Of a DNA stretch of 64,000 bases, positions 26,553 through 38,476 are shown in pieces. Under the pieces are notes generated by a model. It had not been told where the DNA came from. It was given only the letters and a program-made list of their open reading frames with translations, and made no database searches. The DNA lies in assembly GCA_905182995.1 (NCBI GenBank), contig CAJJDP010000113.1, positions 6,886 to 70,885 on the forward strand. The letters run 5' to 3'. How positions within the stretch are numbered: the first letter of the stretch is position 1; every line of letters starts with the position of its first letter. A program made the translations under genes and the position numbers. Source of the stretch: Paramecium octaurelia. Its lineage: Eukaryota > Ciliophora > Oligohymenophorea > Peniculida > Parameciidae.

Positions 26553-29500
26553 TCATGAAAATATCACTTCATATGCTGGATAAACTCTTCTAACATGCAT
26601 CTAATATAGAACAAATATGTTGCTCCCCCTTGTTAATCCAGTAACACTATCGTAACCTTCACTTGGTTTTCTAATATCGACACTTTAAATTTTTTTTTCA
26701 GCTTTGCCTGTTGTAACTAGGCAGTATAAGAAAACAAGATTATTTGCGTACTTAGAATCATCTTCGTTTGTTAATTTATACGAGTAATTTCTTGAATAGG
26801 AGGCATTTTCAGCAAAATAAATACCCTATCCCCATAATCCAACCTAGTATAAATAAATTTAGTACTTTACTGAAAGTAACATCAAAGGCTTCTGCCAAGC
26901 TTGTATATATTACTTTTGGATGTTGCGATGATACTCCATGCCACAAATACCTCTTCTTTTCGATTGGAAGTAAATTTTTATTTTGTTTTTCACAAATTTC
27001 AAATAATTTATTTCTTTCTATTATGTAGTTATTCCATAAAGTTTTATTTTAAATCCTAAAAATAGCTTTTATTTTTCCTATATCCGTTTTCTTAAATTCA
27101 CCTATAATTTTATTATATTCTTTTGAATTGCATTATAGAGGAACTTTGATGTAGTTTTCCTCTTGTTTAATCCATTTTTTTGGGTAGTAGCTTGCAAAAT
27201 TCTTAATTTATTCCAATTGGTTCAACAGTTTTTGTTGTTTGTTTTTAAAAATTACAATTTGTATTTGTTACCCTTAGATAATTTTCCCTATAATTTTTTA
27301 TGCAATAGTTTCTAAATATTAACAGAAACTGTTTAGATTTTTCTCGCTAATTTAAGGAATATCTACTTTTAATTTGATTGTAGATGATTCTAAAAATTGT
27401 TTAATCTCTTTTAAAATATTCTTATTTAAATTTTAATTGAATGACTCAATCTAAAATTAATTCTAACTTTCTTAATTGGAATTAATTGAAAGTTAATAGG
27501 CAATTTATTAGTTTGCAACTTTTATCTCTTATTATGAAGGAAGTTTTTATATTGCTCTTTAATATTGAGTTTCATTATTCATTTAGAAGATTCTTTGATT
27601 ATTAATGACCACATTAAGGTTTTTCCAAAAGATTTCGAATTACAAATGATTTTTCTTTTTCATAGCATTAAAATATTATATAAGGTCTTCATTTAGTAAT
27701 TTATTATTAATAAAATATCTATCTTAATTATTTTAAATGTTTTTATTATGAACTATTTCATATTCAATTTAAGAGGATAAGTCCTTTATGGTAAAACTTT
27801 GTAAATCTACAAAATGAGTGCTTGGTTTTTTTTCTAAAGGAAATTTCAATTATATTATTGTCTCCTAGCCAGATTAAAGAAATCTTTCATATGCTTCATC
27901 TATTTATTTATTAGCATCTTCATCATAATTAACAAATGCGTTGTAATGCTACCATTACCACTGATATTTAGGTTGGTAACATTTTGAAATATTCAAAAGA
28001 ATAGAATTCATTTAGACAATTCTTGAATTCTTTTCTTCAGCTAAGTAAACCTTTTTGATAGTTTGGTTGTCATTAAATAAATGATTGATTATTGTTTTAA
28101 GGTAAATTTCCAGCGAATAATTGTCTGAATATTAATTTTCAGTATCATCGAGGATTGTCATAGCTAAACTTCGTATATCAAGGGAATCCTTTATATGAAG
28201 GAAAAGACCATCTAAAATTTATTTTATAGTTTCATAATGATATATGTTTTTTGTAAATTGTGGAGAAGTAACTACATTAATTATGTAATGGATGTTTCGA
28301 AAAGAACTGAATTCATAAGTATTGATATCAAATTATTTTTATGTTTTGTTGAAATTCTTTATTTAATTTAAAACGCTTTTTTGGTAAATTTAGCCTCCAA
28401 AATCTATAATTCTTTTTGATAAATCACTCATTGTTGTTTTGTCTTCGGATTAAATAATAAAATTGACTATTGCATCACATTCCAATAAAATAACATTCGT
28501 TTACACAAGTTAAAGACTTTTACTTGAGTTTAATACCTAAGATATTAAAGAGTAATTAATTTTCTTATGAAATTTGATTGAGGCTTTTCTATCATTTTCT
28601 AAATTATTGCAGTATTGCTTAAAATGTTTTTCAAAGAATTTGACTTATTTTTCTTAAAATGTGCAAGTGATACTTGTTAATTAATTTTCAAGTTATTATA
28701 TACTTTAAGAAATGCTTTTTAATTTATTTCCTAATTCTTATTCATTTATTCCTTATAATATAATCTTTTAATTTTAAGAATATATAATTTAAATATCATC
28801 ATTTGGAATGCTTGATTATTAGATTTGTTATTCTTTTAATAAATTAAATACAAGGATATTTGGACATTCAAGTATTTTGGTTTTCCTATTTTCTTTTTTG
28901 TACTTTTGTGTATTAATTATGATGATTTTAATTTAATCTAAATATTAATTTAGGGAAATAAAATGATATTCTTTCTAACACTTGGATACAACTACTTGAT
29001 ATTATTCTAAAAATTATTCTTTTGATAATCCAATAAATGTATATAAATCTTTAATTTCCAAATTCTTCTCTACGTGATGATTTAACTCACTAAAAAACTC
29101 TTACTAAAGCTGCTTTGATATATTCTCAAATTTTGTTTCGTCATTTATGTAAATATCTACTTCTATATTACTATCTTTTACTCCAACAATTTAAATTAGG
29201 CATTTACCAATTGATTATGCTATTATACCTAAACTTGATTTAAATCTCTTCTCATATTGTTGCTTTTCAGATAATATTTTGGCAATGTTTTCTTGAACTT
29301 AAAAGCTCATTCTCTTGCATTAAAATTCTTTTAAATCTTACTCTATTAGTTTATATTTTTCATCAATTAGATTTGGCTCTCCTTTAAGGTCTATTACTAA
29401 TTCTGTATTAATATTGAAACCTTCTTTAGGGTTATTCTGATAAAATTAATATAAGAAATTCTACCACACTTTAATTTAGTTTGAATCATTCAGAACTAAT

Positions 29501-31225
29501 TTCAAAGATGAAAAAAAAATTTAATTAATTTAACCTTTGATATTCATCACCTTTTATTCAACTTCATTGATTGTTTAAGTTTTAGTATTCATCCAAAATT
29601 GAATTGTGCAATCAACTGCGAACATCATTTTACTCCCTATTTTCAGTTAAGGTTAAGATACTATTATTTCAAACTACTCCTCCCTCAACTAAAGTTGTTT
29701 AATTTTTGGATCGATTATATTTGCATCTGGATTAAATCCAAGTATTATTTGAAATTACTCTTTAAATAATTAAAAGTATTTGGAATTATTAGCAAATTCT
29801 AAGAATTATAATTACATTGATTCAATGTTCACTGATAATGCAAATCGAGCAATTAAAATTATTTAACATATATTTGATTTTAACTTTGAGGCCTGTTTTT
29901 ATAAATTTGAATAACATTAAAAATCATTTAAATCAATTTCAGAAGACAATATTAATTCAAACTCTTATAAATTTAACTGAAGACTAAATTATTTATTAAT
30001 TTTATCCTATCTTAAGATAGTTACAATCTTTATTGCTTCCTGTTAGGATTAACAAGTAAAAAGAAAAATAGTAACTTAATCCAAAGCGCGTTAAATTTTC
30101 TAAAAAAATTCAAAAGTCTCAGTCTCTTTTTAAACTGACTTTGAACGAATTTAATATTAAAATAGTTTATCATCTACTCTAAAATTTATCTCTTTTTAAG
30201 CGCTTTCAATAAGAAACTATTAAATCAAATAACCCTATATATATATCATTTTGTCTTATTAACTTATATTGTTTTCATTCTGTGATTTTAATTGGTATAT
30301 ATGTAAGTTATTTTTTGGACCTTTACGTTAGGTTGCACCTTAAGTCTTGAATTGATTTTCATCTTCTTTTTCTTCATTATTATGTATGATTTGTAACTTT
30401 TATTCTTCCATTGACAAATCTAGTAATTTATTTTTTATTCTCTCCGTTCTTGAAAACCCTACTTTTGTTTAATTTGCTGTATTTGATCTTTTTCTATAAA
30501 CTTCAAACAATTGTTAATTTTTGAATAACGATCTACGTTTGTCTACTTGTGAACCTACTCCATAGCAATTATAAATCTATCTTCTAGCATGATTTTATTT
30601 TTAATTGCTTAAATATCTAGTCTATCTCAAATTATCATTATTTATCATTAATTGTAAATTTTCTCCCATTTCTTTAGTCTTAGAATCATTAATTCCAAAT
30701 AAGCTCTTACTAACTTTATAAGCTTTTTTTGAAGAATCAATGCATTAAACAATTTGTTTGAGACCAAGATATGCTTCAGCAACATTTTGAAGTGCCTCTA
30801 TTTTATATTGTCCTTATAATGGAGCAGAATATTTAAAACAATTTATTACCTTCTCATATTTTTATTAACGTAAATATACTTTTTATATATTTATTAGTGG
30901 ATTAGATATATCGAAGTTATTTTTGATTGCTAAATTAAAAGCATGCCTAAAGTTTTCAATTTTTTCATCATCATCATCTAAAATACAACCTAAATACAAG
31001 CTATATTATACCTAAAAGATTATAAGCCAAACATTTATTTTCAAGTGAAATTTCAATACTATTTATTATCCATCTGCAAACCATCTCTGTGTCAGATTAC
31101 GACAAAGTATTTGCTCGCTCTAATAGAACCTTAGCTCCATCATTCTAAATTTTAAATTGCTCAAATTTTTGCAATGATTGAGGTATTTAATCCTCTTGTA
31201 AAATTCTTAAGACTTATTATAACAT
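26553..31225 (-). CDS. Macro-WWE-PARP protein (PARP14-like mono-ADP-ribosyltransferase), 1542 aa
   Basis: Three exons (31012-31225, 26866-30989, 26553-26843) with two 22-nt introns; the sum is 1543 codons. Residues of about 60-190 look like TPR-type helical pairs. A polar linker and a long helical/KH-like middle follow. At about residue 905 ILLECDAIVNF matches the start of a macro domain, though worn. At about residue 1080 YQWQWQHY begins a WWE domain (poly-ADP-ribose or iso-ADP-ribose binding). Residues 1335-1542 form a PARP catalytic domain: LWHGVS carries the triad His, GIYFAENASYS the Tyr region, and FVLYQMH places Leu rather than Glu at the third triad position. That H-Y-Leu triad is typical of mono-ADP-ribosyltransferases. 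The last intron lies inside the catalytic domain just before GLWGQGIYFAE. Substrates are unknown. The domain assignments are firm for PARP and WWE, moderate for macro, weak for TPR. Confidence 0.88.
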
Positions 31226-32463
31226 AAATATGATTAAAAATAACCAAAAATCTGTATAAAATTTAAAAGTTTATTATTAAAAAAAACAATTCTATTTGTT
31301 AATTATGAATAAATCCAAAAATAAGGCATTCTAATTAACTATTTTGAAGATGAAAAATTCATTTTTATATTAAAATCATTGAAGCAAATAATTAATTTAA
31401 TAGATTTATTGAAATAATTAATAAAAATTTATAAATTTTTATTTTATAAAATTTCTATGTTATTTTTAATTAACATACTTAAATTATTAATAGTAATAAG
31501 AAATCCAAAGGTTTAATATATAGCTGAAATCATTGGTTTTAATAATTTCTCTAGTAATTCATTTGATTTTGAAAAGTAATTGTAATTTAACATTAATTGA
31601 AAGGATTTCTGATCTGGATCCCTACTTTCAAAGATTCAACCATGCTATTTCATTATTCATATTTATTCAAATGATTCGAGAATTTCTAAAATCCAGTGTT
31701 CCAGACTGCATATAAATACTCACATCCAGCTAATTAGAAACTCAATACTTTAAATCTTTTGCATTCTTCTTAGCAGCTCTAAATTAAGTCTATTGAAATA
31801 GTAAAATGGTAGAAAAACCAAAATAAATACAGTTTTAGACTTTGAAGTCATAAGAAAAAAAGGGATTTGAAAATGTATTGATACTTAATTATACATTTTG
31901 TTAAGTTTACTTAAATTTAATTAAAAGAGCATGTAATTAATCAAATAAAACGAACCCAGCGTATTTCACTATTTTCAAATTTATTCTTTAAATGCAGAAT
32001 TAACTATTTTAACTCGATGTCTTTTAATTAATTAAAATTATCAAGTATTCCAACTATTTAACACTAATTGGTCCTTATCTCTAATATTTATTTTTGATAA
32101 TTTATTATATTCTTGCTAGCAAAGTTAATAACAAATTTATTAAAAAGTGATGATAATTCAAAAGTTATTCATCCTCTCTAACTATTTAATTTATGAAATA
32201 AATAACATACTCCCCTCATTCTTCTGTTCAAATATACGAGAAAAAATCGAGAAGAATGATTTTCTTTGAGAAACATTTTCTTCAAATATCTAATTAAAGT
32301 TAATTTTTAATATTATAACAGAATTAAATTATTCCGAAAAAAACTAAGAAAATAATTTAAAAATAGATAGATGGATAAATCATAATCGAATTCTCCATTT
32401 GAGAACAAATTTCAACATTGAATGTCTGAAAGAAATGTATTTTTCTTATTATTATATACGTAA
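31226..32463. other. AT-rich spacer
   Basis: A plus-strand frame at about 31490-31800 (about 95 codons, hydrophobic start, containing LIERISDLDPYFQRFNHAI) is the only protein-like stretch. It has no good start and ends at a TGA near 31797; a continuation appears in another frame. It may be a relic. The rest is AT-rich with nothing recognisable. Confidence 0.4.
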
Positions 32464-33039
32464 TCATATATTTTTCTAAAGTTTGCTAATTTTCTTTCTG
32501 TTGTTATTCTAACCAATGAAGTACATGTGATGTATTGCAAAAATAATGAGCACTAATTAAATAATCCTACAAAATGTAATATTATCCAAATTTTTTTCTA
32601 TAACTCTATTCATTATTCTAAACATTCCTAATGCCGTATACGGAATTAATATATAAGTTAGTATTCTTTTGATTTATGCTGTTAGATCTGATCTTCCTAT
32701 ATAATAAATAGAGTCAAAAAGTTCTTAGATTGCCCATCCGCTTATTGTGTTCCTAAAAGAACAAAAACATAGACCAGGAGTCATTAGATAGTATAAACAT
32801 AAAGCCCTAGTAAGATAGGAGTAATATTTAACAATGTTTCGTTGATCAAAAATTTCATTAGGCTTGATAAATATAATTTCAAGCATTTTTGCCCCTATTA
32901 ACTATCTTACTAAATTTGCAATCGTTGAAATGTCTTCAAGTTCTAAACTTGTTTGGTATATCAAAAAAATTATCACTTGACTCCAGCCAATCACTCTGAG
33001 TATATTATATATAAGAATAATCTCAATATTGAATTTCAT
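32464..33039 (-). CDS. 3-hydroxyacyl-CoA dehydratase (HACD/PTPLA)-like membrane protein, 191 aa
   Basis: A single-exon frame of 191 codons from the ATG at 33039. The pattern follows the very-long-chain 3-hydroxyacyl-CoA dehydratase family of the ER fatty-acid elongation cycle. It has an N-terminal YNILRVIGWS like the family's YN...GWS, a KMLEIIF segment where the family has LEI-H, a polar stretch ending in YYSYLTRA, then SGWAIQELFDSIYY for W-S-x-x-E-x-x-R-Y-x-x-Y. Next is LTYILIPYTALGMFRIM for the RYT...LYPxGxxxE catalytic segment, and a last hydrophobic span. Length fits the family. The Tyr of the catalytic pair seems present (about residue 134), but the position of the catalytic Glu holds Arg and the RY after W-S-x-x-E is DS. 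It may be a diverged or inactive member. Confidence 0.6.
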
Positions 33040-33270
33040 AAAACAATTAATAATTGAATGATAAACCACTATTAAAATATAAAGCCTTAAGTTATAATTT
33101 AATTAAAAACAAAATTAATTATAGATTGGATCAATTCATAAGGCGTTTTTCAAATATAAAATATACTTTATTCATAAATAAAGTTGCTTAATTTATATTG
33201 TTATATTTTAAATATTATTTCTGTATTTATAATAACAAATTAATTAACATTTATTATTAAATAAATTAAA
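33040..33270. promoter_or_regulatory. Short divergent intergenic region
   Basis: 231 AT-rich bases between the start of the HACD-like gene (minus) and the start proposed for the next gene (plus). It must hold both promoters if the starts are right. No distinct motif was recognised. Confidence 0.3.
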
Positions 33271-34449
33271 ATGGAAGTCAGTACATTTTTATTGATACTT
33301 ATTAAAATTAAAAAGCATAGTATATTATATAAGATATTTTCTTAAAAGCAATAAGATAAATACAAAATGTATGTATTGAAAAACATCAAAGGGATTCGAT
33401 TTTGGAACGTAAAAGTTGAAGAGATATATTAATAATGCATCTAATTATAATAATATGACCAACAATTATCGATTCCTTTATCGAGATATTAGATCTTTTA
33501 ACAAGAAGTCTTTTATACAAATTTAATAAATTTAATATTTAGAACATAAGGAATATATTTCTGATATTATTAACATAATTGATATTTAAATATAAAAGTA
33601 AAGTGGTTTTATATTCATGCAAATTTTCTCGTTTACACTTATTTTTATTACATTAATTAGTTGTTTTCTATTCAACATATTTTAATTTATTTTCCAATAA
33701 AATATGAATTAGAATCATAATTTTTAGAAAGGCATGTTAAGTATTGAACAACATAAGGCGAGTTATTTCAATTATACATTATACCTGAAAAAATATAGAT
33801 AATTCTTATAGTTAGTGTAAGCCTTTAAAGAACATAAATTGCATCTCTCTGATAATATTAAATTATAATATCTTTATTATTGCCAACATTTTTATAACAA
33901 ATTAAAGTAAATATTACTAAAATACTTCTCTTTTAATTTAAAAGATATCTAATTGATCTAAACGTATCTTATTTTATCAAATTTTGCTTCCTGTAAATCT
34001 AATATTTAGAGTTTGCTAATTGAATCTTCAGGATTGATTAATCATTTGATTGATCCTGCCCTCTCTTTACATTAGATTTATAATTCCAAGTATGTTAAAT
34101 TAGTGTTTTATGATATATTTTCCATAAATAGTTTTGAAAAAAACATTGTTTTCTTTCATTAGATGAGTTTTTGGTCATCAACTAATATAAAAAAAATAGT
34201 TTTATCATTTGATATTAAATCAGGAGTAAATACTGAGCAGTCGTTTTAGACATTAAATACTGATTATTTTTATTAATCATTATTTATGTTACAATTAATA
34301 ATTTTCTCAGTAATCCCTACATCATAATTAACTCTTTTAAAGTTGATATAGAGAGAAGAATTCATCCTCAAAGTTCTTTTGAACTAAATAGATTCATCCA
34401 CTTTCAATACATGTGTAAAATTTATTTAAATTATCATAATTAGAATTGA
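33271..34449 (+). CDS. Predicted membrane protein, unknown function, about 376 aa
   Basis: The main frame is open from about 33392 and includes an ATG at 33455. Near residues 110-140 it has a strong hydrophobic span (MQIFSFTLIFITLISCFLF), then a largely helical, Leu/Gln/Lys-rich part. Near the 3' end a 29-nt GTA...TAG intron (34415-34443) puts the frame on a TGA at 34447-34449; without it the frame would run antisense into the next gene. At the 5' end a good ATG at 33271 with a hydrophobic start can be joined only by a 19-nt GTA...AAG intron (33373-33391), smaller than all others here. The safe alternative is to start at 33455 (321 aa). Function not recognised. Confidence 0.5.
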
Positions 34450-34526
34450 ACTTTTTAGAAAAAAAAAACTTAGGAGGAAGTTAATGTTTTAAAAAAAAAA
34501 TTTATGTCTTAATTCTAGATATTAAT

Positions 34527-35573
34527 TCAATTCTAAGCTAGGTACCTTCTTACTTAAACCTAATTTTATTTCTCATTCCAAGTAATTAATAGATTTCCAT
34601 CATCACTAACTGTACCGTAAATGTATTCTTCCCTAAAATCATAATACTACATTAGTTCATATTTTTAAGAAGGCCCTTCTTCAATTCTAATAATATTTAC
34701 GAAGTAACCATTTTTATCAATAAGTAGTTTTTTGGATGGAACATAAATTAAAGGAAATAAACTATTGCAAGATGTATCACCTCCTCTAACCTTAACCATA
34801 CTGTAATTTTACTCATTCAAAGAGTAAAAATATAAATTATCATGAGGTCGAGATCCTCGTTCTTAAAAGGCGATTAAATCATTTGTAATAAAACACAATC
34901 TCAAGCCATAATCTTTGGTATCAATTGTTTTGATTTTAATCCACTCCTATCTATTGCTTCCTTTAAATACGTTGATTTTATTAGAAAAAGAACATTATAC
35001 TAATGTGTCTCCATTTTGGTTGATGGATAGCCCTTAAGTATCATCATACTTCAGTTGTTTACAAACCCACTCTTATTAATTATTCTATAATGCATCTTGA
35101 TGTGTATCTAGATTTTTAAACCAAAATTATATATTTCTCTAAGAGCCACATATGATAAGGTCTCCTTAAGGATGAACAACTAAACTCTTTATTTGAGTTG
35201 GCTTTTCTGCTTTCAAACTTTTTTGATTATGCCATTAACCACCTTATTCCTACCAAATAATAATTTTATTAGAAGCAGAGATAAAGGAATTACAAGATGA
35301 ATTTTTAGATAAGAAAAGAAGGCAAAATACATTCTCCTTTTTCCCTTTTATTTCTTATACTGTATTTTAGGTTTAATTCTTAGTTAGATCAAATATTTTA
35401 ATATCATACCCAGATCCAACTGTAAGTAAGTTGTTTTAAGAATTGATAGCCATTGCATAACTTCTTGCCTGTAAATCTATATTTATTAAAGAATTTTCTT
35501 CATATCTAGATAGCATCTGAGTTTGAACATTCTTTGATTCAATCATATTATTAAGAAATTAATCACTCATCAT
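34527..35573 (-). CDS. WD40 repeat protein, 348 aa
   Basis: Intronless frame; the start is the first of two adjacent ATGs (35573, 35570). WD40-type units with long inserts run through the protein, for example LLTVGSGYDIKIFDL, FISASNKIIIW and LIICGSQRNIQFW. It ends with the same closing unit as its relatives (VSDDGNLLITWN, then VQVRRYLAQN). It lies head-to-tail with a second family member at 35694, 120 nt away, and 77 nt from the 3' end of the convergent membrane-protein gene. Propeller scaffold; partner unknown. Confidence 0.85.
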
Positions 35574-35693
35574 GTTAATATTATTAAATACTTTTTAGTA
35601 AAATTATTTCTAAAATAATAGCAAACTAGCTTATCAATTTATTCATTTGCTTAATAATTATAAATAAAATATATATGAGAGGATTTCATTTCA

Positions 35694-36698
35694 TCAATGA
35701 TTAAAAAGTTTTCTTATCTATAATTTATTTGAACTTTCATCCCAAATAACTAGAAATTGCCCATCATCGCTCATCTTCCCAAAAATATTATGAGAATTAC
35801 AGTTAATAGATTATACAATTTGTATTTATTCTTTTCCTTTCACTTTTAATATCACTATCTTATCACCAATCTTATTCAAAATTATTTTTTTGTTTTTTTC
35901 AAATTACATTGGAAAAAATGCATTACATTCTGTATGCCTTTCAACTAATTCTTTTTCTGCAATTTTTTCCACTTTGCAACCATTATTTAATATTGAAAAG
36001 AGTCCTATTGATCTTTGAAATATAGGTTAATATAAAAAATAATCATCATCAAGAAAACACAGTCTATATCCATAATCCTTAACAGCAACCTTTTAAACTA
36101 CAACCCAAATTTCATTTTTTTATCGTTCTGTAATTAATATCATCTTATCCCAACCACAAGATATTAGTTTGTTCTCATCTTAATTCAAACTTAAAGCCCA
36201 AACAGCACCTTTATGATCATCTATTGATTAAATGAGTAACCATTTCATTGGATTCTTCCAAAATTTTATATTATTATTACTTCCAGTTATAATAACATCA
36301 TAACTTTCATTGTAAAGTAAACAACTAACTAAGGATGAAGGGGCATCAAATTTTTTGATAATTAATGGTTTTGCAATAGGAACCATTGACCAAACATGAA
36401 TTTATCCTTCTTCGCTTGTAGAAATCAGAGAATTGAATTGCTACAAAACAGTAATTGTTGTTAGAAATGTTTTATGACTTGATAGCATCCTAATTTGATT
36501 CATTGCCCCTTCATGAATACACAATACTTTAATTAAAGTTTTAAACTAAGCAAACAATAGGGAATTTTCTTTTGTAAAGGCCATCGATTGACACCAACCT
36601 TTATGTTTAAGTTAAGAGTATATTTAATATTAAAAAAATTCCTAAGGGTCTTTTTCTTTGTCTGATATTTTTTAAGTTAATGATTTTTCTCTATTCAT
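35694..36698 (-). CDS. WD40 repeat protein, 334 aa
   Basis: Intronless frame from the ATG at 36698. The start is polar and Lys-rich (MNREKSLTQ...). WD40 units include LISTSEEGQIHVWSM, VIITGSNNNIKFW and LISCGWDKMILI. The final unit SDDGQFLVIWDESS and tail LQIRKLFNH match the layout of the neighbour at 34527-35573, so the pair probably arose by tandem duplication followed by marked divergence. No catalytic domain. Confidence 0.85.
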
Positions 36699-38476
36699 AA
36701 TAAAATAATTTAAAATTAATAATGTATTTCATTGTGTTTTTGTAATATAAAGCGAATATTTTGATTTGTTATTATTAATTAAATTAGGGTGGTTATAAAC
36801 AACTTTAAGAATAAATTAAGACAAGGCCTATCCTTTTTATAATTATTAAAATCATTTTAATAAACTAGGTTCTTACAGAATTAATTTGTATATATTCAAA
36901 CTCTAAACAGTTTTTCTAATAAAAATATGCAAATATTGATCTTAATTATATCTTCCTAAATAATATAATCTCTTTGATCTTTGGATACTTTTTAATTGTA
37001 AATGAAAATAGCTTTTGATTAATTAAGAATATAAATTCAAAATCCATCACCATAAATAGAAATGCATTTATTTTTTATTAATGCATCATTAACGAATAAA
37101 TAGCCAATTTTATAACGTTTTTCACATTTGGTGCTTTTAAGTTATAAATTTGAGACTTGATAGAGGCGCAATGGTTTTATTCAAATCCATGTTGTGTAAA
37201 TATCTTTTTAGATTTCATATTCTCCATTCAAGCGCCAATTTGATTCCACTCATTGGTTGTAAAAGTACTCCAAGGCAGTTTTAATGGCATTTCTGATAAT
37301 ACTTTGCATATTAATTCTCACTAAGGTTTGCAGGAATTTAAAGGCCAAAATCAACAAAATTATTGAATACCTATATACGTATTAAAGATTACTATCAAAA
37401 GAGCAATTATTCGTATTTGATAAATAGAATTAAAAATATAAATCTCTATAAATATACTTTATTCGAAATAGTGCTTGAATGTAAAGTTATTTAATCAGAA
37501 ATTAGATTGTAAAATAAAAATTATAAATATTATTCAAATGATAAGATATGTCAATAAAAATATTTCTAAATTTGATGAACTTATGTTGACTATAATAGAT
37601 ACTCGAAAATAGTATATAAACCTTTTACAATTAGAATAGCTTTAGAGTATTGATAAATAAAATGTCTTTCCAAATTTGATTAATATAATTGTTAGAATTA
37701 TTTTGATAAAATGGATATCAAAAAAGTTTAATTTGAAATTTGAGATTTTTGACGATCTAACTACTTCAATCTTCATGTGTTTTGACTTAAAACAATCTTG
37801 TTGCAAGAAATAATTTATTTTAATTTATATGGTATAATCGCTAGAGCTAGTTTATAATATCTTCCTTTATAACTTCTCGACCTTTAGTTACGGCTTATCA
37901 TTATGAAGGTAGTTAAATTTGACTTGATAAATCCTTCTAATCTTTTAATAGTTTTCCTTTAATTCTAAAATGAATACATTTCCATTTCTTATTAGTGTCT
38001 ATCACTATTTTAAATAGGCAACGTATTTAATAAGACCAGACTTTAAGACTAGTGGCAATCATACTAAAATTTACTGCAATACACTACCTGTCCTTAGGTT
38101 CTTAGGCTCACAACAGCAAAATCTCTAGCAAGAGAAAATATTGTAGAGCCAGGCATTTACATGAAATTTAATACTTTCACTTGTCAAAAGTTGCAATTAT
38201 GAGCATCACATGAGTATTCTGAATTTAAAAGATATTAATAATTCATTATCTTTAAGCTAAACTATATCCAAAAAAGATTGCATTAAAATTAAGGGTGTTT
38301 ATTGAATCTTAATTTAAAATTTTACTAAATTTAATTGCAGTTTCAACAATTTAGGTTTAGCTGAAACAAATGGAAAAATAATTGATGAGGCAAATAAATT
38401 AACGTATTTCAGCAGATTAGGCAGTAGATTGACAAGTTTATGATTCAAATCAAAAAAATCATGATTATTTTATATA
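36699..38476. other. Spacer with relics and one weak plus-strand frame
   Basis: On the minus strand between about 37330 and 36830 a protein-like stretch (PWSTFTTNEWNQIGA, then a TGA, then MENMKSKKIFTQHGF) is cut by TGA at positions where Trp or Arg would be plausible. It looks like a gene relic. On the plus strand an ATG frame of 122 codons runs 37538-37906 (Ile/Leu/Phe-rich, FDDLTTSIFMCF) with no recognisable domain. The remainder is AT-rich. Confidence 0.4.
37538..37906 (+). CDS. Possible small hypothetical protein, 122 aa
   Basis: Open ciliate-code frame from ATG to TGA with two CC/C residues and a hydrophobic middle (LINIIVRIILIKW). Composition is only slightly better than background AT-rich DNA, no family is recognised and no intron is needed. 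It may be chance. Confidence 0.2.

Noticed and set aside
26768-27028. 86-aa plus-strand frame
   Set aside because: Antisense to the PARP catalytic domain.
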